Shown in pieces: positions 23,105-35,200 of a stretch of 64,000 nucleotides of DNA (its first letter is position 1; every line of letters starts with the position of its first letter). A model generated the notes under the pieces. The model was not told the origin of the DNA, did not search any database, and saw only the letters and a list, made by a program, of their open reading frames with translations. The translations under genes were made by a program, and so were the position numbers. Location: the NCBI RefSeq assembly GCF_001411555.2, contig NC_049907.1:11985634-12049633 (forward strand), written 5' to 3'. Source of the stretch: Juglans regia. Taxonomy: Eukaryota; Streptophyta; Magnoliopsida; Fagales; Juglandaceae.

Positions 23105-24480
23105 TCACAAACCTGCATTGTCAAAAACATATTTTTGACTACCAAGAAGTTTTTCAAGATTTCTTTTTCCATTCGTAAAGTTTTCAACAATTTTTTCTAA
23201 ATTTGCCACTTTCTTCTTAAACTCATGGTTTTCATTTTTCGAAACGATGTTTTCTTTTCTTAAAACATTAATTTCGTTTGTTAAAGAAGAATTTTTCTTT
23301 TTCAAAAAGATATATTTTATACCTGGTTTCTCAATTTCCTTATATAACTTTTCAAAATAATTATGCAATTTATCTTATGAAGTTTTAATTGAAATGTTCC
23401 TAAGAATTGTTACCTCAAGATCATCTTTAGCCGTAAGACAAAAATTTGTCGTTTCTTCATTTCAATACTTGGTTCACTATCTGAGCTACTTGAATCACCA
23501 CCTCATGTGAGTTTCATTGCTTTCCTACCCTTGTTTCAATCTTTCTTTAGTAGAGTATATTTCTCCTTGATATGTTCGGGCTTATTGCATTTGTAACAAA
23601 TTAGAGAATCATTTTTATTCATATCTTTCTTCGAAAATGTTTTGAAGAGTTTCTTGAAAGAATTTTATTTTTCTCTAAAAATTTATGAAACCTCCTTGTC
23701 AACATAGCAAGTTCTTAGTCTTTGTCGTCAGCTTCCTCATCTTCATCTCTTTCGCTTTCATGAGGAACAACTTTAACTGACAAGCTCTTCTTTAGTTTTC
23801 CTTATTCTTCTCCTCTTTTCAATATGTACTCATGGGTGATAAGTAACCCGATGAGGTCATTTACCTCGAGTTTCGTCATGTCTCTGGCTTCAAGAATTAT
23901 CGTCACTTTTGGTTTCCAACATTTTGGCAGTGAGTTGAGAATTTTTCTTGCCATCTTCAAGTTAGAATAAACATTGTTGAAAGCTGCTAAATTGTTTATA
24001 ATGTTAGTAAAATGAGGGTACATAGTGAAAATAGATTCATCATCAGTCATTCTAAACATTTCATATTCATGAACAAGGATGTAAATGTTTTATTCCTTCC
24101 CTTGCGAATTAGTTCCTTCATAAGTTACTCAACTTATCTCAAATTTCTTTTGTCGACTTGCAAGTCATTATTCTATTGAAATCATTTCCATCGAGAGCAC
24201 AATATAACAAATTTGTAGTCATTGCATTCAATCTTAGAGATTTCTCGTCTTCACGATCCAACTTTTCTTCTTCTTTTATGACCTTTACTCCATCGATAAC
24301 TTTTGTTAGGATATAAGGTCCTTTTACGACACTTCCCCAAATTTCTGGACCTTGAACCTGAAGGAATATTCACATTCTAGTTTTTTAGAATGTGTAATTG
24401 TTTCCACAAAATAGTGGAGGCCAACCACTGGATCGACCTTCTCTAAAGGTAGATGAAATGTTAGTCATAATATCTTTAAC
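23105..24480 (-). pseudogene. Copia gag remnant, SIRE type
   Basis: Several minus-strand pieces: a UBN2-type capsid part (24059-23802, with the MARKILNSLPKCWKPKVT motif), a zinc knuckle near 23610-23570 and a helical part (23368-23105). The knuckle reads CYKCNKPEHIKEKY, so the fourth zinc ligand, normally Cys, is Tyr. This matches nucleocapsid proteins of SIRE-like copia elements except for that loss. Confidence 0.8.
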
Positions 24481-24510
24481 TCAAAAGATAATTAATCTTA
24501 CAAAAGAGCC

Positions 24511-24524
24511 TTGATCTGATACCA
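24511..24524 (-). other. Primer binding site of SIRE-like copia
   Basis: Minus strand TGGTATCAGATCAA lies 5 bases inside the LTR end at 24530. The first ten bases match the initiator-tRNA-type primer site of plant retrotransposons. Confidence 0.85.
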
Positions 24525-24529
24525 CTTAT

Positions 24530-25889
24530 TGCAAATGACTAACCCAAGAAGGAGGTGAATTGGGTTGTTTTAAGAAATTATAAATTATAAATCAACTACA
24601 CAATGTAAAATATAAATAAAATACTAAGCAGAAGTAAAGAAAAAGAGTAAGGGTAAAAGAGATGCAAACTCAGTATTTTAACGAGATTTAGCCCAATTGG
24701 CTACATCCTCGCCTCAAACTACCCCTTGATGATTCCTGAATTTATTATTCAACCTCATTCAGGTGGAGATAGAAACTTATTACACATTTGAGCAATACTA
24801 CATTAAATAATTCATGGAGAACACCTTCTGCACTTACAATTACCTTACGAGTGGTGATTCAATTATCCCTCGTGTAGAACTCCTACTACACTCATAAGGG
24901 TTACACACATCTTTTTACTATTTATACAAGAGTTGACAGTGGGTAGGTTATTAGACTACACTCTTTAATGAGTGAAATGAAAACAGTACGATGCAAACTA
25001 TGTCTTTCTCAAAATGAACAAGTTTTAAGGCTCAATGCTTAAAAAAGAGAGATTAAAAGATTTTGATAAATGAATGTTGTAAAGCTTGAAGTTGATGTGT
25101 TGTGTTGTGATTTTGAAGATCTCAAATGAGTTATTTATAGACATATGAGACTTCCTTTTCAAATTTCAAAATATTCAAATATCAACAAGGATTATCACTC
25201 ATATTTCAAAGATTTCAAATAAAGGTTTATCATTTTTCCAATTTTCAAAAACAACATTATTCACTTTTTAAATTTTCAAACCAAATCTTCTACTTTTTAC
25301 TTATGTCAAAAAGAGTATCAATTACTCTTTCAATTTTATTTAAACAAAGGCAATTGCCTTTTGCATATGTCAAAAATAGCGTCAAACATAAACACTTTTC
25401 AAATTTTTCAATTAGAAACAACTACATTTTGCATATGTTAAGAAGAGCATCAATCGCTTTTCAAATTTTCAAACATATCATGCACATGTAAAAAATAAGA
25501 ATCAATCATCTTTCAAATTTTCAAAATTCAAATATTTAATGATGTCATGCACATTGAAAGATGACAATCAATCATTTTTCAAATATTCAAATTTTCAATT
25601 TTCAAATATATCATGCACATGTGAAAAATGCAAATTGATGTTTTACGAGAAAAAAATCTTTTTGAGCCTTTATTATTTTTCAAATTTTGAAATAGATGTA
25701 CAAAATTACTCTAAAAGATTTATTTGTAAGCTTATTCCTTTTCTCACTCATGCTTGATTTGTTGTAGTGCTTGGCTCCATTATGTGGATAACTTGAGTAT
25801 GAAATCATTTATGCTTGAACTTGTTTATTATCATCAAAATTTATATGTAGATATATAATTATATCATGCTTGAAACCTTGGGTTCAACA
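24530..25889 (-). mobile_element. 5' LTR of SIRE-like copia
   Basis: On the minus strand it starts TGTTGAACCCAAGG (25889) and ends GTCATTTGCA (24530) next to the primer site; length about 1.36 kb. A TATA box, CTATAAATAAC on the minus strand, is at about 25130. U3 (25140-25640) holds several diverged ~75 bp repeats built on tttcaaattttcaaa and catgcacatgtaaaaa words. Confidence 0.8.
25140..25640. repeat. Diverged ~75 bp repeats in copia U3
   Basis: A unit of roughly 70-80 bases, with words like tcaaattttcaaa, atatcatgcacatgt and aatcaatcatttttc, occurs five to six times with much divergence. Such repeats in U3 usually carry enhancer elements. Seen by eye; the exact period is uncertain. Confidence 0.55.
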
Positions 25890-26095
25890 CTTGAAATTCT
25901 CTAAAAATTTCTATATTGACTAGGCATTGGATGTGTCCTTGGACACACCTAGCCCCTCTTACTTTCTTATTGCAAGTTATTGGAAATCATTGTCAAAGCT
26001 ACGAAACACGTCCGCACCACTGGACATATTTTTGGGTTATTGCTAAGCGCCCACAAGCATAGTAAAAATCTGAAGTTTGCTTATATTTAAACGAC
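25890..26095 (+). repeat. ~205 bp direct repeat, copy 1
   Basis: Matches 26416-26622 over about 205 bases, starting tgaaattctctaaaaatttc and including gacacacc and cacccacaagcatag words. The copia LTR abuts its left end exactly at 25890, so the copia element probably inserted at or cut this repeat. Between the copies are about 320 bases without recognised features. Confidence 0.75.
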
Positions 26096-26415
26096 TGAGA
26101 AGGTCCTGTGGGGTAGAGAGCCCAAGGCCTGCGATCCATGAAGAAAGGGCCACCAGCCACAATGCGCTAATAATGAATTTAATTTCAACTGTCATTAATG
26201 ACTAATTAATGACATAACGGGCATAATAATGATTGGTGCGATACACACCCGGGTATTAACTCCCCCAACATAACGGTTGATTTGGGACCTTAATTATTCG
26301 CATTCCAATGAGGTTCAGAGGAGGTCAAGTCACGAGGCAAGCCCTCTCACCACACTCCCGCTCATATAATTTGAGGTCAAAGGACATGCTTGAGGTAACT
26401 TCTGAATTCCATATA

Positions 26416-26622
26416 TTTGAAATTCTCTAAAAATTTCTATACTAACTTAGGCATCGGAAGTGTCCCTAGACACACCCAGCCCCTCCTAGTTTCTAATTAC
26501 AGGTTACTGGAAACTATTGTCAGGGCTAGGAAACACGTCCACAACACTAGGCATATTTTTGGTTTATGGCTAAGCACCCACAAGCATAGTAGAAATTTGG
26601 AGTTTTCTTGTATTTATACGAT
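26416..26622 (+). repeat. ~205 bp direct repeat, copy 2
   Basis: Second copy of the 25890-26095 repeat, about 526 bases further on and roughly 80 percent identical by eye. Either a small tandem duplication or the terminal repeats of a miniature retroelement; no primer site or polypurine tract was found between them. Confidence 0.75.
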
Positions 26623-26849
26623 ACCTGGTGGCTTGTCTATGCACTCCATGTGAAATCCTGGGACTAATGGCTTTCTGGTGTCAAAAAGGATTTGGATTCG
26701 TAGAAATCCAGAGCATACAATACATAAGATCAAAATACATATTTTCTTTCATTCATCTTGTTCGTGGGTAGCCCATGGATTTAGACCCATGTGGGTGTAT
26801 TGTTGAGGTTAATTTCACTAATAACTGTTACAAGCTCCTATGGTTTTAA

Positions 26850-27280
26850 AAGATGATTCATAATATTCCACAGCCTAGCTCTATAGCTCTTTCTCTATCA
26901 ATCTGATTTTCAAAGCTAAATATGAAGGTGTTGTCATCAACTTCTTCTATTTCCAAAGCTTTAGTGAAGCTCCATGATTTGTCAATTGTGTCTTGACTTG
27001 TACTGTCCAGGCTTTTTTGAGTTTATTATTCTTCCAACAAGAACTAGTAGTGATGCTTGGGTTGCTCCCTTTGCATTTTTTCCCGTTTGTGGGAGTTCTC
27101 CAGCCAATTTAGATTCTTCGTGCGTTGAATAAAACTATCTATTTCTGTATCGTTGTTTTCCATATCGAATGGAGGGGTGGTGATGAGTTGTGTGGATACA
27201 AGGGAGGAGATTGAGAGTGGGGGATTTGGGAAGAGAGTTGGATTAGATGAGGTTAGTAAAAAATGAGGGTATGAATTCAA
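26850..27280 (-). pseudogene. DUF4283-type (LINE ORF1-like) remnant
   Basis: Reading the minus strand from 27161, MENNDTEIDSFIQRTKNLN leads after a stop to LLVGRIINSKK and, in another frame, to KSWSFTKALEIEEVDDNTF, IFSFENQIDRERAIELGCG and a stop at about 26864. The pattern of a short N-terminus, (L)VGKI..SK, a KAW/W.. segment and DRERVL..GPW is that of DUF4283 proteins, found in ORF1 of plant LINEs and in related host-derived families. Two frameshifts are needed, so it is a remnant. A TTTATAA box is just upstream at about 27290 on the minus strand. Confidence 0.6.
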
Positions 27281-27344
27281 GGAAGGAGATTATAAAGACT
27301 CCAGATGCTCTAGCAAGAGAGAGAGAGAGAGAGCTCTCCAATAA

Positions 27345-28072
27345 GAGTATTCACATATGGATGAATAACTTTTTCTCCAAATTTTAGTTAAAAATCATCT
27401 CTCTAAATTTTTTCTAAATTTTACTCATTTTTCCAAAACCTTCTATAACTCACTCCTCTTTTTTTTTTTTTGGTTCTATTAAAATAATTTTTCTCTATTC
27501 TTTCTCTATTATTTTTTTTCTATTCATTTATTTGTACATCTTTAACTACTCATTTTTTATCTTTTAGGAAAAGAGTGGAAGAAATTTTATAACTTTCTTT
27601 TTTTCAAATTTTTTAATTATTTATTGCACCCATGCTTTCGATTTTTCATATGTAACCATTATTTTTAAACTATTTATCTAGCAAAATAATAATATTTTTA
27701 AAATCAATGCTTTCTTAACAATAATATGTAAAAAAAAAAAAAAATCATATTTTCACATATGGTCATTTTTTTAAAAAAAAATTGGATCATCTCAATGGTG
27801 ACATTTGGTTTTTCAAATTTCAACTATAACAAATATGAGCTCGAGAGAAAGTGTAGATAATTGAAAGAAGAATTTATTTTATTAATTAGAATAAAGTATT
27901 TATAAAAAATGATTTGGGAATAAACAGTAATATAGGGAATCACTTTTCAGATCCCAAAACCTTCCCCTAAGTGGGCAGCAGGATGGAGAGGAGTTTTTGT
28001 AAAAAAGTTAAAAAGTTTTACTAAAGTTTAGGGAATGAGATATTATAGGCATCCGGATGGGGAAGTCATGTT
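27345..28072. mobile_element. MITE-like AT-rich element with imperfect inverted ends
   Basis: The left end (atggatgaataactttttct, ccaaattttagttaaaa) and the reverse complement of the right end (catccggatgcctataatat, ccctaaactttagtaaaa) align loosely over about 45 bases. The interior is very A/T-rich and has no ORF. Mentioned as a probable non-autonomous DNA element of about 0.7 kb. Confidence 0.4.
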
Positions 28073-28104
28073 TCATGGAGTAATTCAAAAACTTAGTTAT
28101 TTAT

Positions 28105-28500
28105 TATATTTTAGTTATCTATTAATTCTTTAATATCATATCAAGATATATTAAGATGATGATATTTAAAATAATGATAAATAACCTTCTTTTTTCATTA
28201 TATGAAAAATGATACTACACTCTCATCTCATTTTCTTCTCATTATATAAAATATGACATTTTTTAAGTATTCTTTATTTTTTTAAAGAAAATTATATGTT
28301 TCACTCATCTACCAACTATTTGATACCATATCAAGAGATGTTGAGAAATGATACTTAAAATGATATTAAATAATATTCTTTTATCAATATATTAAAAAAA
28401 GAACAATATTACATACCATATTGCTATCTCATTTTTTTTTTTGTAATGTAAAATGTGACATCCTTAAATCATTCTTTATTTTCTTTAAGAGAATTTTAAA
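28105..28500 (+). repeat. Two ~200 bp tandem AT-rich copies
   Basis: aatatcatatcaagatat at 28131 and gataccatatcaagagat at 28321, with following gatgatatttaaaataatg and gatacttaaaatgatatt and later atgacattttttaag and gtgacatccttaaat, show a direct repeat of about 190-210 bases. Related wording occurs in the small element at 40706-40870. Confidence 0.5.
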
Positions 28501-28527
28501 TATTGATAGTGAAAGCAAGTACTATTT

Positions 28528-28820
28528 ACCACCAAGGTAGTAGTCCAGTTAGTACGAGCTGAGATTTCATAGTTTCGAGGTCAGGAGTTCGAGTCAAGAT
28601 GTAAGTTAAAACTACTTGTAGTAGTAAAGCGTGGCTTTTGGACCATGAGATGAGCTTTGAACTAGCTTGATATTTTGGTGGTGCTGTAGTGACAAGCTCG
28701 CCCTTGAGACAGTAACTATGATTTAAACCGGACATTTTGTAATAAGAAGAGATTCCTATGATCATTTTAATGAGGGTTGCTACACTGGTCGCCTTCCTTT
28801 TTTGGTTAAAAAAAAGAAAA
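28528..28820 (+). mobile_element. tRNA-derived SINE with 17 bp target duplication
   Basis: The body runs from accaccaagg to an A-rich tail (aaaaaaaagaaaa). Internal polymerase III promoter boxes are visible: an A-box-like tagtccagttagtacg at about 28541 and a B-box-like agttcgagtc at 28586-28595. Flanks are near-perfect direct repeats: gaaagcaagtactattt (28511-28527) and gaaagcaggtactattt (28821-28837). Length 293 bp, 5'-end tRNA-like, A-rich 3' end and long target duplication are all SINE hallmarks. It lies about 385 bases upstream of the PAT12 start codon. Confidence 0.85.
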
Positions 28821-29204
28821 GAAAGCAGGTACTATTTTTCTTTAAAAATAGAAAAGAAAGTCACGAAAAAAAATTTAAAAAAAAAGGAAATCTCTTCCAA
28901 GACTCATTCGACTGTCCCGGGTCCGAGTCCGACCTGGTGACCATTGATTATCCGACCCGCATAACTTTCTATCTCCGAAGCGGGCTACCGAACTGGTTGT
29001 GCCTTGCTTTCTCGGACGTCCAAACCGTTCTGTTAACATCGTCCCGCGAATCAAGTGCGAACCGAAGTTCCTATTCCAATTCCGTGTCGGAGAACACATT
29101 TAAACCTGGCTCCGAATATCTGGAAACGCCTATTCCCACCCCGAACCAGAAGACCTGTCTCAGTCATCTCCCAAATCGGGATAGGCCCGCTTTCCAATCC
29201 CGGG

Positions 29205-32200
29205 ATGGACATAAACGTATTCAAATTTTGCTCGGGCCTCAAAGTCCTTGGCTACTTCATGATCCTCCTGGTCGCCGGAATTATTGCCGTCTCGTACTAC
29301 GCCGTTGTAGTGCTCACCTGGGGCCCCCAGTTGCTTCGTGGTGGAGTCTACTCGTTTCTGGCCTTCTCCATACTCATACTGTTCCATTTTCTGGTAATAT
29401 ATCTGTTACTCACTTGATATCGATCTCGCTGTCGATTTCATTTTCATTTCGCTTGTTTGATTGAATCCGATTCTGAGATAACTAAAATTTGGGTTATGAG
29501 GAAATCAAAGCTGAACTATCGAGCTTTAATTTCTTGATAGGTAAAAATGCGTTAGTATCAAGGTTTATCCCAAAACAGTCATATCATGTTCTAATTAAGC
29601 TTCATCCATTCTTTTAGCTTATGCTGTTATCATGGAGTTACTGTATGGTAGTCTTTAGAGACCCGGGATCTGTCCCTGAAAATTGGAGACCTCTAGCAGA
29701 AGAGGAGAATTTGGAGGCTGGTCGTTCTATGCAAATGTCTGATAATGTCGTGCCGGAGGCTTTAGCTTCTACATGGTCTTCCTCGGATGGACTGGAAAGG
29801 AAACAGACAGGCTATTGTAGTCGATGCCAAAATGGCAAGCCACCACGTTGCCATCATTGCTCCATTTGTAAGCCAACCTGCTTTCTAATGTTGCTCATCG
29901 GTTTCTATAATGCTTGTATTTAGCATGTTTTATTCCTTTTCTTTTTGGGCTGAAATATTCTATTCTCCGGCGCTTGCTGATAAGTCTTCTGTCTTACACC
30001 TTTTTATATCTAGAAAATAGATGGGATTTCGAATTCCTTCATCTCTGCGTCTTTCAGCCCTCTTTCAAAAGATCTACGCTTCTTAACATGTTCTTAAGCC
30101 ACATAAGTTTTCTGCCATCTCTTAAAGAGTAAAATTTTCTTTATCCTGGACATAAGGAAGTGAAAAAAAAAAAAAAGACATTTCTTTCTTTGAACTACAT
30201 CAACAGTTGGACTTTCTTTCCTGCTATTTTCTGAAATATTTTGCTCATCTGCTTAGTCGATGTCCCTGAAGCAAATGCTTCTTGACAAATAGAATTCTTT
30301 TCTTTTCTTTTTTTATTTCTGTTCCAAAGGGGTTGGAACCACACATATGATGCCTGTTCCCTGTTTGAACTATGATGTTTTTTTCCCTTGTACTTTTGTT
30401 TGTGTAGTTGCTATGCAACCTGGTTCTTATTGAAATCAGCAGCATGTTGTAAAGTGAAAGTTATTCCAATTATAAAGTAATAGCTCTTCAAGAATGTTAT
30501 GACTTACTTAATCATCACAAATGATTCTGTACATTTGTTCTTTATCATCCACAAATCTTGTCTGAAAGAATTTTCATATTTTTAATCTAATTTTTCAGAC
30601 CATTCACGGGTTTATAATGTTGCTGCAGGCTTTTGTTTGCATTCAGTTTACAGGAAAATGTCAGAAATCCCATAAGGTGTTTTATTGGTATATCCAATTT
30701 TTGTAATCTTTTTAAATCTATTGTGCAGGCCAAAGATGTGTTCTAAAGATGGATCACCATTGTGTTTGGGTGGTGAATTGTGTTGGAGCCTGCAACTACA
30801 AGTTTTTTCTTCTTTTCTTGGTAAATTTATATTCTTTGATAGTCAAGACTGTTATGTGAGTCTCAAAGTAGTAAATATGCCTGAAGTTATTGTATTTAAC
30901 TTTGACTTGGAAGATGGAAAAGCCCAAAAAAAAAAAAAAAAGTGGATGGCAAAGCCCACAGGAACTAGGACCCGGATGATTGGGTCTTAACACCCAGCAC
31001 ATGACGGCTGTTTCATATTATTACTTATAAAAAAGGCTGTTTCATATTATTACTTATAAAAAACGGGTGCTTCATATTATTTTTCTTTCAGTTTAGGGAC
31101 TGGCACCTGGGACTTTTGTAAATTCTCATAACTAGGAATCTATACCTTCTTAATATACATAGAAAGTTTACCCAAAACAAGAAAAAGGAGACGAGGTTGT
31201 GCTGCTGATGTTGTCTTTGTTCTCTCTCTCTCATTTTTCCCTGGGGCAGGGGTTGGGGGGGGGAAGGGTGTTACCAAGGATGACTAGCTTCTTTTTTCTT
31301 GGCTTAATTCTTTCTTTTCTTACCTTTTCCCTTGACAGTTGTATACTTTCCTGGAGACAACATTGGATACCTTAGTTTTGCTGCCTAGTTTTATTGAATT
31401 CTTTACTGAAGCCAAGAATCATTCCAGCTCTCCTGGCAGTCTTGCAATAATTTTTTTGGCTTTTGGTAAGTGTTCTGCCTAAATTCTTCATTTTCCTCTA
31501 TTCATCTCCATGCATTAGTTCTGCTTTCTCATTGTTTCCACGTTCCTTACAGATTGTGTGCCTTGAATCTTGATGCAGTTCTAAATTTAGCCTTTGCACT
31601 GAGTCTACTTTGTTTCGTAATTATGCATGCATCTCTTGTGTCAAGCAATACCACATCAGTAGAGGTAATAAACATTTTCTTTTTACTTCGTTTTTAGATT
31701 TTGATCAAGTGAGTTTACCTTTGCGCTGTGATACCCACAATAGTCTTTGACATTTCACTCTGACCTGCCATGTATTCTTCTCAGGAATGTATAAAAATAA
31801 GCTGTCAGTTATTTTAACCTATAACAGATAGGAAATGTGCAATTATTCTACCATTCCACCAAAAAAGACTACTTTTAGAAGAGTATAGGTGACCAAAGTT
31901 TGCGGAAAATGAATGGGCTATCATTGTCTCGATGACTTGAAAATATAATACTTTTTATTTTTATAATTTCAAAATTTTCACACCTAATGCACACAAGGCT
32001 GTTTGCTCTTGATGGTTGGGGCCTTGGTTAAATATCATATAAAATCATCTCAAAATAATGTATCAGGTTTATGAGAAGAAAAAAGCAGTAAGGTGGAGAT
32101 ATGATGTGGGCAAGAAGAGGAATTTTGAGCAGGTGAGACAAATCTCTTCTTTCTTAACTTTGTGTGGACACAAAAATTGATTTAGAATGACTTGTTGTTG

Positions 32201-35200
32201 ATGATTTTGAAAGGCTTACTGGGGACTTGTATTCTGTGATAGTAAATTTCTGTAGTTCTACAATAATAATAATTATAACAATAATGAAAACAATGCTAGG
32301 TCACATTTGGAAGAAAATGAATTACGAATTCAAAAGGTTAGGTTTCTCCAAAAGAATCTAAGTTCTTCTAGTGAGCGCTTCTTGTCTTCAAATGTCCGTT
32401 CATTTTGCTCCTTCCATAGGCACCACATAATACAAATCGGGACCATTTTCCACACCGTAGAGATTTGTTGGAGACATCGTAGATTTATCTAGCTGGCCAT
32501 GAACTCTGTCACTGTGGTAGGCATAATCCAAGCTAACTCCATTCTATTAAACACTTCATTCCATAATGGTCTAGCCACCTCACATTGCAATAGTAAATGA
32601 TCCACAGTTTCACCATTTTTCCTACACATACAACACCAATCTAGTATGATCACCTTATGTCTCTGTTGATTATCCATCGTCAAGATCTTACATAATGTTG
32701 TTGTCCACACAAAAAATGCCGCTTTGGAAGGCGCCTTGTTTCTCCATATCTTTCTCCATGGGAATTGCATATTCTGTGGTTGTGTAAGCGACTTATAAAA
32801 AGAACGGACCGAGAATGTATCTTTACCAGTGGGTATTCACCACATCTTATCTGCTTTGTGGGTTCTCGACATCATGGTGTATAGAAGACCAAAGAACTCC
32901 TCAATGCTGCCAACTTCCCAATCTTGGACGGCTTTAGTAAAATTTTATTTTGATAAGTAAAAATATTATATATATCAATAAGAGTAACCAAGTACACTGG
33001 ACGTATATAAAAAAACACCTAGCTCATACTAGCTAGCCCCAAATGACCCAAAAAAATCATGAAAATTAGAAATCTATACAAAATACATCAAGCCCGAATT
33101 GGAATAGAACACACCTCCCCAACCCCCACCCCCCCGTAAGACAACCCCCAACCCCCACCTCCCCAAACTACACGGCTCTAGTGAAACTCACATTTCGTTG
33201 GACTAGGTCCCTAGATAACTCTATTCAATTAGCCACTAAGGCATCTTTCTTACCTGCAATCCTAAAAACTGATGGGAATGAATCCTTTAGGGCTTGATCT
33301 CCACACCACAAGTCAGTCCCAAATTTTATTCTAGATCCATCGCCCAACACCAGTCTAGTATGCCAATTAAAGATCCCTCACTCACCCTCTTCGAATGTGC
33401 TTCCAAATTCTCACTCCATAAACCCCGTGAACCTCCTTAGTACCCCAACATGCCTCCATATTTGCAATCAATATCTGACTTCCATAAGGCTTCTAGTTCC
33501 ATGTTATATCTCCACAACCACTTCCCAAGCACAGCTCGATTGAAAATCTTCAAATTTTTAATAGCCAACCCACCCAAAGAGACGGGGAGAACATACCTTA
33601 TCTCACTTGACTAGATGATACTTGAATTCTTCTCCTATCCCATTCCAAAGAAAATCATGATACAACTTCTTAATACGGTTCGCCACACTTGCTGGAATTG
33701 GGAATACAAATAAAAAAATAGATTGGTAGATTAGAAAGAGTACTTTTGATAAGAGTAATCCTACCATCTTTTGAGAGATATAATCTCTTCAAACCTGCCA
33801 TTCTGCATTCAATCTGCTCCACCACTGTATCCCAAATCGATATAGATCTTGTAGCTGCCCCCAAAGGAAGACCAAGGTAATTCATGGGAAGAGAGGAAAC
33901 TTTACATCCAAGGATACTAGATAGCTGCCGGATGTTATGACATTGTCCATTGGCACCAATTCTGATTTATCAAAGTTCACTTTTAACCCGGATGCTGCTT
34001 AAAAAAAAAGTAATAATGCCCTCAATGTTTGAATTTGGTTTTGTTCTGGCTCACAAAAAATCAGTGTATCATCTGCAAACAATAAATGAGATAGATTAAT
34101 GGTGCCCCTATTAGGATTACCCACCGAGAATCCCTCGATAAAGCCACTGTTCACCAAGGCTAGAATCATTTTACTAAGTGCCTCCATAACAAGAACAAAT
34201 AGGAGTGGGGACAAAAGATCTCCTTGTGTTAGTCCTCAAGAGCTATTAAATAAACCATTTGAGCTGCTATTCACCAATACTGAAAACCTCACCGTTGAAA
34301 TACACCATCTAATCCACGAACACCATTTCTCCCCAAAACCGCACACCTCCCAAGCACATAGAGTAAGAACTCCCAATTACATAGAGTAAGAACTCCCAAT
34401 TAATGGCTTTCTTTTAATCTTGTTGGGATATAGTACGAGAGGATAATATGAAGGTTTTTCATGAATTTTATACATTTATGAAATTTGAGAGAAGTTTCAA
34501 TGCTACATTTATAGCACTTACTCCCAAAAAGGTAGGGGCTGTGGAGATGTGGGATTTTCGGCCTATTAGTTTGGTGAATGGGGTATACAAGATAATCTCT
34601 AAGGTGTTAGCTAATCGTATGAGTGGGGTGTTGGGAAATATTTTATTGAAATCTCAAAATGCCTTTGTAAGAGGGAGACAAATTCCTGATTCGGTATTAG
34701 TTGCTAATGAGTATGTGGACAGTAGAATTAAATCTAATGAATCTGGAATTTTGATTAAATTGGACATGGAAAAAGCGTATGACCATGTTAGTTGGGATTT
34801 CCTCTTGTATTTGCTTGGGAGATATGGTTTTTGGAGAGAAATGGTGTATGTGGATCAAACATTGCATTTTGACGTCGAGATTTTCCATTTTGGTGAATGG
34901 CATTCTAGTTGGGTTTTTTAATAGTTCACGTGGTTTGAGACAATGAGATCTACTATCTCCTTTTCTTTTCGTCCTTGTCATTGATGCATTGAGTAGAATG
35001 TTGGAAGCGGCGGTAGAAGGAAGGTACTTGTCGGGTTTTGAGGTGGACAATGAGGATCGGAATAGCATGAAATTATCTCATCTTCTTTTTGCCGATGACA
35101 CATTGATTTTCAGTGAGCCCAATCAAGAACATATTCGATCTTTGAGAGCATTGTTGTTATGTTTTGAAGCTGTCTCGGGTCTCAGGATTAACCTAAAAAC

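Larger units (their letters stand above)
19549..24529 (-). mobile_element. SIRE-like Ty1/copia internal region
   Basis: Reading right to left: primer site, gag, integrase, reverse transcriptase, RNase H, the Ty1/copia order. The gag has a long helical segment ending in an LEKLLGSQKYVFDNAG stretch, wording typical of the SIRE/Maximus group. All domains are broken. No second LTR is visible on the left: after RNase H the sequence passes into the plus-strand ORF pair, so the element is truncated or its 3' part is unusual. Confidence 0.85.

Noticed and set aside
28541..28600. A possible tRNA gene (A- and B-box-like words)
   Set aside because: The boxes do not fold into a cloverleaf and the segment lies inside a SINE with a target duplication.
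28802..29464. A 220-codon plus-strand ORF overlapping PAT12 exon 1
   Set aside because: It starts in the SINE A-rich tail and reads exon 1 in a different frame from the conserved protein; composition is low-complexity at its start and no domain is visible.
34697..35068. Minus-strand ORF of 123 codons
   Set aside because: It is the antisense reading of the plus-strand LINE reverse transcriptase and shows no domain of its own.
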